Below, piece after piece: positions 8,541-17,105 of a stretch of 64,000 nucleotides of DNA. The translations under genes were made by a program, and so were the position numbers. Every line of letters starts with the position of its first letter. Position 1 is the first letter of the stretch. The notes below the pieces were generated by a model. The model was not told where the DNA came from. It saw only the letters and a program-made list of their open reading frames with translations, and ran no database searches. Source of the stretch: Kitasatospora kifunensis (GTDB lineage Bacteria > Actinomycetota > Actinomycetes > Streptomycetales > Streptomycetaceae); assembly GCF_014203855.1 (NCBI RefSeq), contig NZ_JACHJV010000001.1, positions 682,001 to 746,000 on the forward strand, written 5' to 3'.

Positions 8541-9791
8541 ATGGCGACGGGCCGGCGACTGACACCACTGACCACGCTGACACGGCGTGTGCTGAACGCC
8601 GACGGCCTGCCCTGGACCCGTAGCGACGCGCTGCTGTGCGTCGCCGCGGCCGTCGTGGACCTGCTCGGCTACACGCTCGTCGGCCTGGACCGGAACCAGC
8701 CGGTCACGGCGGCCGGGCTGCTCCTGTTCGTGCTGGCCGCCCTGCCACTGCTCGTCCAGCGCCGCTACCCGCGGGCGTCCCTGACGGCCGTGCTGGCGGT
8801 GAACCTCACGGTGAACCTGGCAGTGCCCGGGGTGGGGCACCACTTCGGCGCCAGCCTCGCGGTGGCACTGTTCGCCGCGGCTCGGGTCGGCCGCGCTGTG
8901 GTGACGGCGCCGGCGGGTCTTGCCTGCGCCACCGTGTCGCTGCTGGGCCAGGGGCAGGCGTTGCCCCCGTCCGCCGGGGCCCTGTCGTCCGCCGTGGTCT
9001 CGACCACGCTGGTCATCACCACGGCCGTCCTGGTCAACCGCTATCAGAGCGGTCTCGAGGCCAAGCGCAGGCTGCTGGCCGACCACGCGGTGGCCAAGGA
9101 ACGCCGGCGCATCGCACGGGAGTTGCACGACATCGTGGCGCACCACATCACCACCATGCAGCTGATGGCCGGCGGCGCCAGGGCCAACCTCGGCGGTGAC
9201 ACCGAGGTGGTGCGCGACGCGCTGGTCACCCTGGAGAGCTCCGGGCGCCTGGCGCTGCGCGAGATGCGTCAACTGCTCGACGTGCTGCGGGCCGGCGACG
9301 AGGTGGAGGAGGCGCCGTCAGCACCGCAGCCGGGCACCGGCGACCTGGAGCGGCTCGTCGCCGAGTCCCGACTGGCGGGCCTGCCCACCGAGTTCAGCGT
9401 CCGCGGCCGGCAGCGCCCGCTGCCGCCGAGCCTGGGCCTGACGGTCTTCCGGATCGTCCAGGAGGCCCTGACCAACGCCCGCAAGCACGCCGGGCAGGCC
9501 GAGGCCTACGTCCAACTGACCTACGGGCACGACCGGATCACCGTCGAGGTGCGCGACAACGGCGCGGGCAGCCCGGTCGGGGCGCTGGTGGGCGCCGGGG
9601 CAGGTCACCCGGGCGCGCTGCGGCCGGGGTCGGGCAGCGGCGGGTACGGCCTGATCGGCATGCAGGAGCGCGTCGCACTGCAGGGCGGCTCTCTGACGGC
9701 CGGCTGGCTGGAGAGCGGCGGCTTCCGGGTGGCGGCCAGCCTGCCACTGGCGGCGGTCGACCAGGAGGAGGCGCTCGGGGCGGTGGGCTGA
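8541..9791 (+). CDS. NarL-type two-component sensor histidine kinase (HisKA_3)
   Basis: Membrane kinase of 416 aa. About four hydrophobic segments occupy residues 28-155 (for example AGLLLFVLAALPLL and SAVVSTTLVITTAVLV) and form the sensing module. The phospho-acceptor box IARELHDIVAHHITTMQLM lies near residues 192-210 and is the HisKA_3 type. The N box VFRIVQEALTNARKHAG, D box EVRDNGAGS and G box GSGGYGLIGMQERV complete the HATPase domain. No cognate response regulator with a normal receiver is adjacent; the convergent LuxR gene downstream has a degenerate receiver. The ATG at 8541 follows GGGGAGGACCACCACC. It is divergent from the MMPL gene, suggesting that it senses a stress or compound handled by that exporter. 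Confidence 0.88.
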   Translation: MATGRRLTPLTTLTRRVLNADGLPWTRSDALLCVAAAVVDLLGYTLVGLDRNQPVTAAGLLLFVLAALPLLVQRRYPRASLTAVLAVNLTVNLAVPGVGHHFGASLAVALFAAARVGRAVVTAPAGLACATVSLLGQGQALPPSAGALSSAVVSTTLVITTAVLVNRYQSGLEAKRRLLADHAVAKERRRIARELHDIVAHHITTMQLMAGGARANLGGDTEVVRDALVTLESSGRLALREMRQLLDVLRAGDEVEEAPSAPQPGTGDLERLVAESRLAGLPTEFSVRGRQRPLPPSLGLTVFRIVQEALTNARKHAGQAEAYVQLTYGHDRITVEVRDNGAGSPVGALVGAGAGHPGALRPGSGSGGYGLIGMQERVALQGGSLTAGWLESGGFRVAASLPLAAVDQEEALGAVG

Positions 9792-9878
9792 GCCTCCTGG
9801 ATGGCCCCGCGGCGGTGGGCCGAGCCCGACTTACGAGCCCGACTTACGAGCCCTCCTTGTACGAGGTACGAGCCCGCC

Positions 9879-10526
9879 TCAGATGACCCCGGTGCGCAGG
9901 GCGTAGACCACGGCGTGAGTGCGGTTGCGCAGGTTCAGGCGGGTGACCACGCCGTGCACGATGCTCTTCACGGTGCGCTCCGAGTAGCTGAGCTTCGCGG
10001 AGATCTGCTTGGTGCTCAGCCCCTCGGCCAGGAAGCGGAGCACCTCCACCTCCCGGTCGGCCAGGCCTGCGATGTTCAGGCCGGCCGGCACCAGCGCCTT
10101 GTCCCTGAGCGCGCGGATGTGGCCGATCAGTGCCTGCTGCACCCCGACCGAGGATTCCCGGCCCTCGGCGGCGGCCTCCTGGATGGCGCGCTTGATGTCG
10201 TCGAAGCCGCTCTCGTGCCGGTTCAAGTAGCTCACCAGGCCCAGATCGATGGCCCGCAGCATGTGGTGCTCGGGAAACTCGTGGGCGACGAGCACCATCG
10301 GCAGGACGCTGTCCGGCGTTTCGTGCTGGACCCGTTCCACCCGGGACAGCGTGTCCGAGGTGATCTCGGTCGCTAAGACCAGGAGAACATCAGCCGGATG
10401 GCGCCAGGTCCAGTAGCTGGCGTTGATGTCCTTGCACGAAGAGAGCCACCAGACGGCCCCCTCGCCCGTCACCGGGTCGTTGGCGAGAACGGCCACCGTG
10501 ACGGCCTTCACGGATTTGTCACTCAC
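9879..10526 (-). CDS. Orphan LuxR-type regulator with degenerate receiver; probable cluster regulator
   Basis: Protein of 215 aa from GTG 10526; a longer frame to 10586 exists but its first 20 residues look non-coding. The N-terminal 125 residues follow the receiver pattern (TVAVLANDPVTGEG, LPMVLVAHEFPEHHMLRAIDLG), but the usual phospho-acceptor Asp after the third strand is absent (DVLLVLATE) and the conserved Lys region reads YLNRHE. It therefore probably does not work by phosphorylation. The C-terminal LuxR helix-turn-helix is typical (LADREVEVLRFLAEGLSTKQ, then ISAKLSYSERTVKSIVH). Codon 51 is TTA (complement of 10374-10376), rare in Streptomyces and decoded by the bldA tRNA. It faces the NRPS genes across 680 bp and is the best candidate pathway regulator. 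Confidence 0.85.
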   Translation of the reverse strand: MSDKSVKAVTVAVLANDPVTGEGAVWWLSSCKDINASYWTWRHPADVLLVLATEITSDTLSRVERVQHETPDSVLPMVLVAHEFPEHHMLRAIDLGLVSYLNRHESGFDDIKRAIQEAAAEGRESSVGVQQALIGHIRALRDKALVPAGLNIAGLADREVEVLRFLAEGLSTKQISAKLSYSERTVKSIVHGVVTRLNLRNRTHAVVYALRTGVI

Positions 10527-11207
10527 GATTAGCCCCCAGGCTACGCGTTGGACGGAATTTCCGGACGGCAATTCCCCAAAGGGCACCGAGGCACATCACA
10601 CGCAATCCTGAGCACCTTCGGGCCGCCGACCCCCGTGACGGCATGGCGGACTCCCGCCGACCGACGAAAAGGCTAAGACGATCATGGTCGACGATGCAAG
10701 TGGCGCCATCTCCACAACCCCATTTACCTGCCAATATTCCCTACTCGCAGTCTCTCTGACACTGCGTCACAGAATACGGCAAACCCCGGCACGACCGGAC
10801 AAGACGCCCTGTCGACCCATCGCCGGGCGGCGCCGCGGCCGACCGTCGATTGGCTGGTTTCCGGCCCCATCGAGCGCCCTCGAACCGCCCCAAGGGGCAG
10901 CTTCCGCCATGCACCATGGGGCGCGGGCGAACTGCCCGAAGAGGCAGTTCGCCCAGTCCGACGGCCGGTTGGGCGAGCGCCGCCGAGACCTTCCCGTGAT
11001 CATCCCCCCGCCGTACCGGTATGTGGAATTCCGCTGCCCCAAAGTGCGGCCCTCCTCGCCCCAAGGGGTACGGCGGGTTGCGTTCCATCTCCTGTGCCGT
11101 CCATCTTGGGATCGGTGCGAAGCCCCGCAGACTGCGTGAAGGTCTTTGCAGCAGGCCCGAATTGATTCCCTTCCATACAACTTCGGACAGAGAGGAAGCC
11201 TGCGGCC
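10527..11207. promoter_or_regulatory. 681-bp regulatory region before the NRPS-PKS operon, with hairpins and repeated CCCCAAGGGG
   Basis: No believable gene lies here. It should contain the promoters of the LuxR gene (minus) and of the NRPS operon (plus). A strong hairpin is formed by GGGCGAACTGCC (10925-10936) and GGCAGTTCGCCC (10943-10954), a 12-bp perfect stem with a 6-nt loop. The ten-base element CCCCAAGGGG occurs at 10888-10897 and again at 11059-11068, 171 bp apart. These could be binding sites of the LuxR-type protein or parts of a structured leader. The region also looks less GC-biased than the NRPS genes. Confidence 0.5.
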
Positions 11208-11528
11208 ATGACCCTCCATGGGCAATCGACGGACAGCACGGCGCAGCAATCCCCACAAACACCGACCGGCACCGATTCGCCGGCCGAACTGCGGGCCACG
11301 ATCACCCGCATCTGGCAGGACGTGCTGCGCCTTGACGGCCTGACCCCGGACGACAACTTCTTCGAGCTGGGCGGCCATTCGCTCACCGCCTCGCAGGTGA
11401 TCTCCCGGATGCGGCACGCGCTGCAGGTGGAGGTGCCGCTGCCGGCCTTCTTCGATCACCCCACCATCGCCGAACTCGCGGCCTTCACGGCAGCGCAGCG
11501 CGCCGGGGCGGCCACCGGTGTCCAGTAA
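11208..11528 (+). CDS. Stand-alone peptidyl carrier protein (T domain)
   Basis: Protein of 106 aa consisting of one carrier domain (residues about 28-95). The phosphopantetheine attachment motif DNFFELGGHSLTASQ contains the modified Ser at position 58. The first 25 residues are a low-complexity Ser/Thr/Gln leader. It begins the NRPS operon and overlaps the next gene by 11 nt. With no A domain of its own, it must be loaded in trans: either by the stand-alone A domain at 21.4 kb, by an external acyl-activating enzyme, or by the neighbouring NRPS. It may carry the starter unit of the assembly line. The carrier fold is certain; the loading substrate is not. Confidence 0.9.
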   Translation: MTLHGQSTDSTAQQSPQTPTGTDSPAELRATITRIWQDVLRLDGLTPDDNFFELGGHSLTASQVISRMRHALQVEVPLPAFFDHPTIAELAAFTAAQRAGAATGVQ

Positions 11529-14500
11529 CGCGCAGCCGCAGTTCTCCCCGCTCTCCTCGGCCCAGCAGCGGCTCTGGTTCTTCCGGCAACTGCGCCCGGA
11601 CAGCAGCGAGTACAACGTGCCGCAGGCCACCCGGCTGCGCGGCCCGCTCGACCTGCCCGCCATGACCCGGGCGGTGGCGCGGCTGGCCGAGCGGCACAGC
11701 CTGCTGCGCGCCACCGTCCCGCTGGTGGACGGCGTGCCGATGCTGCGGATCGCGCCGCGGCTGACCGTGGAGCTGCCGGTCACCGACCTCACCGACCTGC
11801 CGGCACCCGCCCGCGAGCGCGCGCTGGGCGAGGAGGTGGACCGGCTGGCCCTGGGCACCTTCGACCTGGTGGCCGGCCCGCTCTTCCGGGCCGGGCTGAT
11901 CAGGCTCGCGGCCGAGGAGCACGTGCTGGTGCTCGCCTTCCACCACATCGTGGTCGACGGCTGGTCGATCGGCATCCTGCAGCGCGACCTGAACGACGAG
12001 TACGCCGCCGCGCTCGACGGCGCCCCCGAGCACGGTACCGATACGTCCGCCGACGCCTACGACTACCGGGACTACGCCGCCGCCGAGCGGCAGATGCTGG
12101 CCGGACCGCGCCGCGCCGAGGCCATGGCCTACTGGCGGCAGCAGTTGGCCGGTGCGCCCGAGCAGCTCTCGATACCGACCGACTGGCCGCACCCACCGGT
12201 GCCGAGCGGCGCCGGCGCCCCCGTCCGCTTCCACCTCTCCCCGCAACTCATGCAGCAGGTGCAGACCCTGGCCACCCGGTACCGGGTCACCAAGTTCACC
12301 GTGCTGCTCAGCGCGTACGCCACGCTGCTGGCCCGGCTGGCCGCCACCGAGGAGGTGGTGATCGGCGTGCCGGTCAGCGGCCGCACCAAGCTGGAGACCG
12401 AGAGGATCGTCGGACTCTTCGTCAACATGCTGCCACTGCGGGTGCGACTGCGCCCGGGGATGACCTTCGCCGAGCTGCTGCCCCAGGTCCGCGACACCTT
12501 CCTGGCCGGTCACGAGTACCAGGACCTGCCCTTCCAGCAGGTGGTGGAGGAGCTCCAGCCCGAACGGACCACCTCGCGACACCCGATCTTCCAGAGCGCC
12601 TTCACCTATGAGAGCGCCTTCGTGGCCGGGGACGGGCCGCGCGGCCTGACCGCGAGCCCGGTGCCGCTGCGGATCAGCACCGCCAAGTTCGAGCTGACCC
12701 TGCAGGTGGCCGTCGCACCGGAGCAGGCCGACGGCTATGTGAGCTACCAGAGCGACGTGTACGAGGCGGGCACCGCGCGGCTGCTGGTCGAGCGGTTCCA
12801 GCGGCTGCTGACCGCGGCGCTCGCCGCGCCGGACGCACCGCTGGCCCGGCTGCCGCTGCTGGGCGTCCAGGAGGAGCGCACCGTGGTGGCCGGTGCCGAA
12901 GCGCCACCGGCGCCCGGCGCCGAGTGCGTGGACCGGCTGGTGGAGCGTGCGGCCCGCGAGCGGCCCGAGGCCATCGCGGTGCGTACCGCCGACCGGTCGC
13001 TGAGCTACGCCGAACTCGACCGGCAGGCCGAGCTGGTGGCGGCCCGGCTGCGCGCGGCGGGTGCCCGGCCCGGCGCCCTGGTGGCGACCTGCCTGCCGCG
13101 CGGGCCGGAGCTGGTCGTCGCCGTGCTCGGGGTGCTGAAGAGCGGCGCCGCCTATCTGCCGCTGGACCCGGCCAACCCGCCGGGCCGGCTGGCCGCGGTG
13201 CTGTCCGAGGCGCGCCCGCTGCTGGTACTGACGGATCGTCAGGACAGTGGCCTGCCGGACACCACGGCGGTCCTCACGCTCGCCGAGGCCACTGCTGCCG
13301 GAGCTGCTACTACCCAGGCAGCGCCGCGCGCCCAACTCACCGACCTCGCCTACGTGATCTACACCTCGGGCTCGACCGGCCTGCCCAAGGGCGTGATGAT
13401 CGAGCACCGGGCGCTGGCCAACCTGGTCGCCTGGCACCACCGCACCTTCGGCCTGACCGCGGGCGACCGCAGCACACTGATCGCCGCCCCGGGCTTCGAC
13501 GCCTCGGTCTGGGAGATCTGGCCCGCGCTGGCCGCCGGTGCCACCCTCGAAGTGCCGGACGCCGCAACCGTGCTGTCCCCGCGCGAGCTGACCGACTGGC
13601 TGGTCGACCGCGAGGTGACCAGCTGCTTCGTGCCGACTCCGCTGGTCGAGCGGATCGCCGCCGCGCCCTGGCCGGCCGGCGGCGCGCCGCGCTCGGTGCT
13701 GACCGGCGGCGACCGCCTGCACGGCATCGGGCCCCGGGAGCTTCCGTTCCAGCTGGTCAACAACTACGGTCCGACCGAGAGCACGGTGGTGGCCACCTCC
13801 GGCCAGGTGGCGCCCGACACGCACGGCCGCGGCGCCCTGCCGGACATCGGCCGGCCGATCGCGGGCGTCGAGGCCTTCGTGCTGGACAGGGAGCTGGCCC
13901 CGGTGCCGATCGGGCTGCCGGGCGAGCTGTACCTGGGCGGGGTGGCACTGGCCCGCGGCTACCTGGGCCGACCCGAGCTGACCGCCGACCGCTTCGTCCC
14001 GCACCCCTTCAGCAGCACCCCCGGCGCCCGCCTCTACCGCACCGGCGACCTGGTGCGCCGGCGGGCCGACGGCACCATCGACTTCCTGGGCCGCAACGAC
14101 CAGCAGTTGAAGATCCGCGGATTCCGGATCGAGGCCGGCGAGATCGAGAACATCCTGCGCGCCCACCCCGGCGTGCGGGACGCCATCGTCGCCCTGGCGC
14201 CCAGCGGCCAGGACGGCGGCGAACCGGCGCTGACCGCCTACCTGGTGCTCGCCGACCCCACGAGCCCGCCCGACCGGGCCGAGCTGCACGAGCAGGTCGG
14301 CCGCCAACTCCCGGGCTACATGCGCCCGCACGACTACCAGGTGCTGGAGGCGCTGCCGCTGACCGCCAACGGCAAGGTCGACCGCGCCGAACTGGCCGGG
14401 CAGGCGGTGCCGCTGGCCGGCCGGGCCGCGCCGCAGGGCGCCGCGCGCACCCCGCTGGAGCAGCGGATCGCCGCCGTCTGGGCGAAGGCGCTGGGGCACG

Positions 14501-14868
14501 AGAACTTCGGCACCCAGGACAACTTCTTCGACATCGGCGGCCACTCGCTGCTGCTGGCCACCGTCCGCGAGGCGCTGGCCGGGGAGTTGGACCGGGAGCT
14601 GAGCATCCTCACGGTCTTCGAGCACCCCACCATCGCCGCCCTGGCCCGCCAGCTCGACGCCCAGCCCCTCGCCGCACACGCCGCCACGACCGGCGGTGCG
14701 ACCGGCGGTGCGGCCACGACGGCCGCCGACCCCGCCCCCGAGCGCCTGCGGCGCGGCAACTCCCGACTGAAGTCGCTGCGCGCCCAGCACCGGCGCCCCG
14801 CCCCTGCCCGCACCCCCGACGAGACTTCGCAGCTCGCCGAAGGCACACCGAAGGACACGAACCGATGA
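11518..14868 (+). CDS. Non-ribosomal peptide synthetase module C-A-T, leucine-type A domain
   Basis: Protein of 1,116 aa from GTG 11518. The condensation domain (about 8-435) has the active-site motif HHIVVDG at 142-148 and an LCL-like start (SSAQQRLWFFRQLRPDSS). The adenylation domain (about 460-960) has YTSGSTGLPKG near 620, and specificity residues read by eye against GrsA are D-A-W-F-L-G-N-V-V-K, the known Leu code. The carrier domain has GGHSL with Ser 1010. After it comes a basic tail (RRGNSRLKSLRAQHRR). There is no epimerase or methyltransferase insert, so L-Leu is expected. It overlaps the KS gene by ATGA, so Leu is probably handed to the polyketide synthase next. A domain fold and code are seen; the substrate is inferred. 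Confidence 0.93.
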   Translation: MSSNAQPQFSPLSSAQQRLWFFRQLRPDSSEYNVPQATRLRGPLDLPAMTRAVARLAERHSLLRATVPLVDGVPMLRIAPRLTVELPVTDLTDLPAPARERALGEEVDRLALGTFDLVAGPLFRAGLIRLAAEEHVLVLAFHHIVVDGWSIGILQRDLNDEYAAALDGAPEHGTDTSADAYDYRDYAAAERQMLAGPRRAEAMAYWRQQLAGAPEQLSIPTDWPHPPVPSGAGAPVRFHLSPQLMQQVQTLATRYRVTKFTVLLSAYATLLARLAATEEVVIGVPVSGRTKLETERIVGLFVNMLPLRVRLRPGMTFAELLPQVRDTFLAGHEYQDLPFQQVVEELQPERTTSRHPIFQSAFTYESAFVAGDGPRGLTASPVPLRISTAKFELTLQVAVAPEQADGYVSYQSDVYEAGTARLLVERFQRLLTAALAAPDAPLARLPLLGVQEERTVVAGAEAPPAPGAECVDRLVERAARERPEAIAVRTADRSLSYAELDRQAELVAARLRAAGARPGALVATCLPRGPELVVAVLGVLKSGAAYLPLDPANPPGRLAAVLSEARPLLVLTDRQDSGLPDTTAVLTLAEATAAGAATTQAAPRAQLTDLAYVIYTSGSTGLPKGVMIEHRALANLVAWHHRTFGLTAGDRSTLIAAPGFDASVWEIWPALAAGATLEVPDAATVLSPRELTDWLVDREVTSCFVPTPLVERIAAAPWPAGGAPRSVLTGGDRLHGIGPRELPFQLVNNYGPTESTVVATSGQVAPDTHGRGALPDIGRPIAGVEAFVLDRELAPVPIGLPGELYLGGVALARGYLGRPELTADRFVPHPFSSTPGARLYRTGDLVRRRADGTIDFLGRNDQQLKIRGFRIEAGEIENILRAHPGVRDAIVALAPSGQDGGEPALTAYLVLADPTSPPDRAELHEQVGRQLPGYMRPHDYQVLEALPLTANGKVDRAELAGQAVPLAGRAAPQGAARTPLEQRIAAVWAKALGHENFGTQDNFFDIGGHSLLLATVREALAGELDRELSILTVFEHPTIAALARQLDAQPLAAHAATTGGATGGAATTAADPAPERLRRGNSRLKSLRAQHRRPAPARTPDETSQLAEGTPKDTNR

Positions 14869-17105
14869 CCGGCGAGCACTACGACAGTGACGACTACAGC
14901 AGTGACGGCTACGGCAGTGACGACTACGGCAGTGACGACTACGGCAGTGACGACTACGCCGCTGAGAACGACACGCACATCGCCATCGTGGGCATGGCGT
15001 GCCGCTTCCCCGGCGCCGCGACGCCCGAGGAGTACTGGGCGAACCTGACGGCCGGGGTGGACTCGGTGCGCGCCTTCTCGGCCGAGGAGCTGCGCGCCTG
15101 GGGCCACGACCCGGCAGCGCTGGACGACCCGCGCTACGTGCCGATGCACGGCATCGTGGACGGCATCGGCGAGTTCGACGCGGACTTCTTCCAGTTCTCC
15201 AGCCGCGACGCCACCCTGCTCAACCCGCAGCACCAGATGTTCCTGGAGTGCGCCTGGGAGGCGCTGGAGCGGGCCGGCTACGACCCGCGCGCCACGCCCG
15301 GCACGGTGGGCGTCTACGCCGGCACCGGCCGCAACGGCTACGCCGCGCTGACCCAGGCCCAGGCCGAGCGGTTCCCCGGCGTCGACGCCCTGACGCTGAC
15401 CATCTCCAACGAGCCCGAGCACCTGGCCACCCGCATCTCCTACAAGCTCGGCCTGACCGGGCCCAGCATGGCGGTGCTGACGGCCTGTTCGTCCTCGCTG
15501 GTCGCCGTCCACGAGGCCGGCCGGGCGCTGCTGGCCGGCGACTGCGACATGGCGCTGGCCGGCGGGATCACGCTGCGGCTGCCGCGCTCCGGCTACCGCT
15601 ACCTGGAGGGCGGCACGATGTCGCCCGACGGCCGCTGCCGCACCTTCTCCGCGGGCGCCAAGGGCATCGTGGGCGGCGACGGGGCGGGCGTGGTGGTGCT
15701 GCGCCGCCTACAGGACGCGCTGGACGACGGCGACCACGTGCACGCCGTGATCCGCGGTTCGGCGGTCAACAACGACGGGCACGAGCGGGCCGGCTTCACC
15801 GCGCCCGGCGTGCACGGCCAGACCGAGGTGATCCGCCTCGCCCACGCGGCGGCCGAGGTGAGCGCCGCCTCGATCTCCTACGTCGAGGCGCACGGCACCG
15901 GGACCCCGGTGGGCGACCCGATCGAGGTCTCCGCGCTGACCCAGGCCTTCCGCGCCGAGCAGGAGGTGCCGGCCGGTTCCGTGCTGCTGGGCTCGGTGAA
16001 GACCAACATCGGCCACACCGACACCGCCGCCGGCGTGGCCGGGCTGATCAAGACCGCGCTGGCGCTGGAGCACCGGGCGATCCCCGCCACCCTGCACTTC
16101 GAGGGCCCCAACCCGGTGATCGACTTCGCCAAGACCCCCTTCACGGTCAACACCGAGCACCGCGCCTGGGATTCGGCCGGGCAGCCGCGCCGGGCCGGCG
16201 TCAGCTCCTTCGGCATCGGCGGCACCAATGCGCACGTGGTGCTGGAGGAGGCACCGCGCGCGGCGGAGCGGGCCGAGCGGGAGGAGTGCGCCCAGCTGCT
16301 GGTGCTCTCCGCCCGGACCCCGGCCGCGCTGGCCGCGATGGCCGAGCGGCTGGCCCGGCACCTGGAGCGGCACCCCGAGCTGCCGCTGGCGGACGTCGCC
16401 TGGACGCTGCAGAGCGGTCGGCGCGCCTTCGCGCACCGCAGCTACGTCGTCTGCGCCGACCACGCGCAGGCGATCGCGGCGCTGTCGGCCGCCTCGGCAG
16501 CGCCGGTGTCCAAGGCCCCCGGGGCGGTCACCTCGGAGGAGCTGCTCGACCGGCTGACGCCGGAGCTCACCGCAACCGAACGCGCAGCCCTGCTGGGTGA
16601 GTTGGGTCGACTCTGGCAGGACGGCAGCCCGGTCGACTGGTCCCGCCTGCACGAGGCCGCGCTCCCCCGCCGGGTGCCGCTGCCCAGCTACCCGTTCGAG
16701 CGCCGGCACCACCTGGTCCAGCCCGAGCCGTTCGCCGCACCGGTCACGCAGGCGCCGATCGCCGCTGCCGCCACCGCCGCGCCCGCCGCTGCCGCCGGCC
16801 CGGCGGAGCACCTGGCCGAGGGGGCGGACGACAGCGCGTCCATCGAGGAGCGGCTCGCGGTGCTCTTCGCCAAGGTGCTGGGCGAGGCCGAGGACCTGGC
16901 GGAGCGCGACTTCTTCGAGCTGGGCGGCGACTCGCTCACCGCCGTGCAGCTGTTCTCGCTGGTCGAGGACGACTTCGGGGTCGCGCCGCCGCTGGAGGCG
17001 ATCTTCGACGCACCCACGGTCACCGAATTCGCGGTCGTGATCCAGGAGTTGCTCGCCACCCTGCGGGCCACCGAGGCCGCCGACGACACCCGGGGGACCT
17101 CGTGA
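14865..17105 (+). CDS. AT-less polyketide synthase module: KS-linker-ACP
   Basis: Protein of 746 aa. After five acidic repeats, the ketosynthase (about 32-460) is intact: Cys 208 in TACSSS, His 343 in VEAHGTGT and His 384 in NIGHTD. The usual post-KS linker follows (LSARTPAALAAMAERLA to GRRAFAHRSYVV). After about 60 residues comes the post-AT motif PLPSYPFERRHHLV. No acyltransferase lies between: there is no GQGSQ-like motif and no GHSxG. The ACP near 655-735 has GGDSL with Ser 690. There is no KR, DH or ER. The module should add one unreduced malonyl unit supplied by a trans acyltransferase, for example the fatty-acid FabD, because none is encoded in the window. GTGA overlap joins it to the next NRPS. 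Confidence 0.92.
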   Translation: MTGEHYDSDDYSSDGYGSDDYGSDDYGSDDYAAENDTHIAIVGMACRFPGAATPEEYWANLTAGVDSVRAFSAEELRAWGHDPAALDDPRYVPMHGIVDGIGEFDADFFQFSSRDATLLNPQHQMFLECAWEALERAGYDPRATPGTVGVYAGTGRNGYAALTQAQAERFPGVDALTLTISNEPEHLATRISYKLGLTGPSMAVLTACSSSLVAVHEAGRALLAGDCDMALAGGITLRLPRSGYRYLEGGTMSPDGRCRTFSAGAKGIVGGDGAGVVVLRRLQDALDDGDHVHAVIRGSAVNNDGHERAGFTAPGVHGQTEVIRLAHAAAEVSAASISYVEAHGTGTPVGDPIEVSALTQAFRAEQEVPAGSVLLGSVKTNIGHTDTAAGVAGLIKTALALEHRAIPATLHFEGPNPVIDFAKTPFTVNTEHRAWDSAGQPRRAGVSSFGIGGTNAHVVLEEAPRAAERAEREECAQLLVLSARTPAALAAMAERLARHLERHPELPLADVAWTLQSGRRAFAHRSYVVCADHAQAIAALSAASAAPVSKAPGAVTSEELLDRLTPELTATERAALLGELGRLWQDGSPVDWSRLHEAALPRRVPLPSYPFERRHHLVQPEPFAAPVTQAPIAAAATAAPAAAAGPAEHLAEGADDSASIEERLAVLFAKVLGEAEDLAERDFFELGGDSLTAVQLFSLVEDDFGVAPPLEAIFDAPTVTEFAVVIQELLATLRATEAADDTRGTS
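14883..14957 (+). repeat. Five tandem 15-bp repeats encoding (G/S)SDDY at the KS N-terminus
   Basis: Five consecutive 15-bp units of consensus GGCAGTGACGACTAC encode DSDDY-SSDGY-GSDDY-GSDDY-GSDDY at residues 7-31 of the polyketide synthase. The last three copies are identical at DNA level. The result is a strongly acidic Tyr-rich tail directly before the ketosynthase, where docking elements normally sit. The preceding NRPS ends in a strongly basic tail. Confidence 0.85.

Noticed and set aside
10684..11139. 151-residue frame in front of the NRPS operon
   Set aside because: No ribosome site, no family features, and crosses the hairpins and repeated elements of the regulatory region.
11485..14790. 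1,101-residue minus-strand open frame opposite the first NRPS
   Set aside because: Composition is Gly/Arg/Gln/His-rich without domains; it is the GC-bias shadow of the well-supported C-A-T gene.
12924..14864. Upstream in-frame extension of the KS gene
   Set aside because: The open frame runs through the first NRPS in another frame; the ATGA overlap at 14865 and the start of real similarity define the KS gene start.
16480..16640. Possible cryptic AT domain in the KS protein
   Set aside because: Only about 60 residues lie between the linker motifs, with no GHSxG and no substrate motif, too short for an AT.
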